Positions 62,068-64,000 of a stretch of DNA of 64,000 bases are shown piece after piece (within the stretch, counting starts at the first letter, position 1; each line of letters starts with the position of its first letter). The translations under genes were made by a program, and so were the position numbers. Source of the DNA: Tachinus rufipes (Eukaryota > Arthropoda > Insecta > Coleoptera > Staphylinidae); NCBI GenBank assembly GCA_963932245.1, contig OZ010745.1, positions 58,148,637 through 58,212,636 on the forward strand, read 5' to 3'. The notes under the pieces were generated by a model. It worked only from the letters and a program-made list of their open reading frames with translations. It was not told the origin of the DNA and ran no database searches.

Positions 62068-64000
62068 AATCTATTAAATAATGTGTATTTTAATTATTTC
62101 TTTATTAAATAATGTGCTTTTTTGTTATTTCTCTATAAAATATTGTGTATTTTAGTTGTTTCTTTGTTAAATAATGTGTATTTTAGTTATTTCTCCAATA
62201 AATATTGTGTATTTTAGTTAATTCTCTATTAAATAATGTGTATTTTAGTTATTTCTCTATTAAATAATGTGTATTTTAGTTAATTCTTCATTTAATAATC
62301 TGTATTTTAGTTATTTCTCCAATAAATATTGTGTATTTTAGTTATTTCTCTTTTAAATAATGTGTATTTTAGTTATTTGTCCATTAAATAATGTGTATTT
62401 TAGTAATTTTTTTATTAAATAATGTGTAATTAAATTTTTTTTTTAATAAATAATGTGTATTTTAGTTATTTCTTTATTATTTGATGTGTATTTTAGTTAT
62501 TTCTTTTATCAATAATGTGTAATTTAGTTATTTCTCTATTAACTAATGTGTATTTTAGTTATTTCTTTATTAAATAATGTGTATTTAAGTTTTTTCTTCA
62601 TTAATTAATGTGTATTTTTGTTATTTCTCTATTAAATAATGTGTATTTTAGTTATTTGTTTATTAAATATTGTGTATTTTAGTTATTTCTCCAATAAATA
62701 ATGTGTATTTTATTTATTTTTCTATTAAATAATGTGTACTTTAGTTATTTCTTTATTAAATAATGTGTATTTGAGTTATTTCTTTATTAAATAATGTGTA
62801 TTTCTGTTATTTCTTTAATTAATAATGTGTATTTTTGTAATTTCTCCAATAAATAATGTGTATTTTAGTAATTTTTCTATTAAATTAGTTATGTCTTCAT
62901 TAAATAATTTGTATTTCTAATATTTCTTTATTAAATAATGTGTATTTTAGTTATTTTTTTATTAAATAATGTGTTTTTTAGTTATTTCTTTATTAAATAA
63001 TGTGTACTTTGTTATTTCTTTATTAAATATCGTGTATTTTACTTACTTTTTTATTAAATAAATTGTAATTTAGTTATTTCTTTATTAAATAATGTGTAGT
63101 TTAGTTATTTCTCTAATAATTAATGTGTATTTTAGTTATTTCTTTATTAATTAATGTGTATTTAAGTTATTTCTTCATTAAATAATGTGTATTTTTGTTA
63201 TTTCTTTATTAAATAATGTGTATTTTAGTTAGTTTTTTATTAAATATTGTGTATTTTAGTTATTTCTCTAATAAATATTGTGTGTTTTAGATATTTCTTT
63301 AATAAATAATGTGTATTTTAGTTTTTTCTTTATTAAAAATAGTGTTTTTTGTCATTTCTCTATTAAATATTGTGTATTTTAGTTGTTTCTTTATTTAATA
63401 TTGTGTTTTTAGTTATTTCTTTAATAAATATTGTGTATTTTAGTTATTTCTCTATTAAATAATGTGTATTTTAGTTATTTCTTTATTAATCAATGCGTTT
63501 TTTTGTTATTTCTCTATTAAATAATGTGTTTTTTAGTTATTTCTCTATTAAATAAAGTGTATTTTAGTTATTTTTTTATTAAATAATGTGTATTTTAGTT
63601 ATTTCTTTATTCAATAATGTGTACTTTGTTATTTCTTTATTGAATAATGTGTATTTTAGTTATTTCTTTATTAAATAAATTGTATTTTAGTTATTTTTTT
63701 ATTAAATAATGTGTATTTTAGTTATTTCTTTATTAAATAATGTGTATTTTAGTTATTTTTTAATGAACAATGTGTATTTTAGTTAATTCTCTATTAAATA
63801 ATGTGTATTTCAGTTATTTCTTTATTAAATAATGTGTATTTTAGTTATTTCTCCAAAAAATAATGTGTATTTTAGTTATTTCTCTATTAAATATAGTGTA
63901 TTTTAGTTTTTTCTTCATTAAATTATGTGTATTTTAGTTATTTCTACAATAAATAATATGTATTTTAGTTATTTTGCTATTAAATAATGTGTATTTTAGT
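62068..64000 (+). repeat. 1,946 bp tandem unit, copy 2 (incomplete at window end)
   Basis: This repeats 60,122 onward at a constant offset of 1,946 bp until about 63.8 kb. There it departs: where copy 1 has the TTTATCAGATAATG monomer, copy 2 has TTTATTAAATAATG and then TTAAATATAGTG and TTAAATTATGTG, the order found at 56.72-56.83 kb. The tandem pair therefore ends at about 63.82 kb and the array returns to the ordinary C-type order. Confidence 0.72.

Larger units (their letters stand above)
13104..64000 (+). repeat. 31-bp AT-rich satellite array, right arm
   Basis: This is the same satellite, continuing in the same orientation after the 433 bp insertion, for about 1,640 monomers to the window edge. 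The array runs off both ends of the window, so its full length is unknown. Most monomers are 31 bp; occasional ones are 29-30 bp (for example the AAATATGTG form), 20 bp or 40 bp. No unrelated sequence longer than a few bases was seen within it. The order of variants is not random: blocks of many monomers recur at kilobase distances and are annotated separately as higher-order units. No gene, promoter or RNA gene could be supported anywhere in this stretch. Confidence 0.98.
53952..64000 (+). repeat. Higher-order repeat copy C2 (cut by window end)
   Basis: This unit follows C1 at an offset of 10,561-10,562 bp from 53,952 to about 58,140. It then contains 184 bp (six monomers less 2 bp) that C1 lacks at 47,592, after which the offset is 10,746 bp up to about 58.93 kb. 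The extra piece contains monomers also found near 3.0 kb in region A (the AAATATGTG form and CTACAATAAATAATG). Beyond 58.93 kb the order follows 42.87-43.4 kb and then leads into the 1,946 bp tandem pair. Confidence 0.8.

Noticed and set aside
1..64000. CRISPR-like array of regularly spaced repeats
   Set aside because: The repeats abut with no unique spacers, there is no leader or cas gene, and the HOR structure is typical of satellite DNA.
1..64000. Small open reading frames in the array
   Set aside because: Stops TAG and TAA recur in most monomers and cycle through all frames because 31 is not a multiple of three; the minus strand is closed likewise. Any short ORF is chance.
1..64000. Frequent AATAAA as polyadenylation signals
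   Set aside because: It arises from the CCAATAAATAATG monomer variant and has no associated gene.
1..64000. Telomeric repeat or AT-rich replication origin
   Set aside because: The 31 bp unit has no short G-rich telomere-type motif, and no origin motif could be supported; AT richness alone is not evidence.

Overview
The window is almost entirely one satellite DNA array. A head-to-tail monomer of about 31 bp, roughly 87% A+T, fills 1-12,670 and 13,104-64,000, about 2,050 monomers in one orientation. I found no protein-coding gene, tRNA or rRNA. Extreme AT richness, scarce CpG, kilobase-scale higher-order repeats (HORs) and a retroelement fragment with a hammerhead ribozyme indicate a eukaryotic chromosome, most likely an animal, in heterochromatin or a (peri)centromeric-type block. 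I cannot name the species.

The array is layered. Region A (1 to about 20.2 kb) holds three copies of a roughly 6.4-6.6 kb HOR; the third lacks about 0.9 kb. A short transition follows (20.2-21.3 kb). Region B (21.34-42.71 kb) is two near-identical 10.9 kb units in tandem, each with inner units of about 3.6-3.7 kb; the second lacks exactly ten monomers. Region C (42.7-64.0 kb) is a mosaic of blocks repeated at offsets of 5,045, 8,369 and about 10,561 bp, ending in two tandem copies of a 1,946 bp unit. Shared marker monomers (a 20 bp truncated one, a 40 bp one with an internal 9 bp duplication, and a variant in which agtgtaaat replaces the usual attaaat segment) tie the regions to a common ancestry. 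Many length differences between copies are multiples of 31 bp or within 2 bp of one, as expected for in-register unequal exchange.

The one non-satellite segment is a 433 bp insertion at 12,671-13,103, flanked by a 13 bp direct repeat (gttatttctttat) that occurs once at the matching empty sites in the two sister HOR copies. It contains a complete type I hammerhead ribozyme motif at 13,019-13,057 (plus strand) with every catalytic-core position intact and a tiny, self-complementary stem III. Such motifs are known from Penelope-like element pseudo-LTRs and metazoan retrozymes. The insertion is best read as a short non-autonomous, ribozyme-bearing retroelement that entered the array after the A-type HOR had been amplified.
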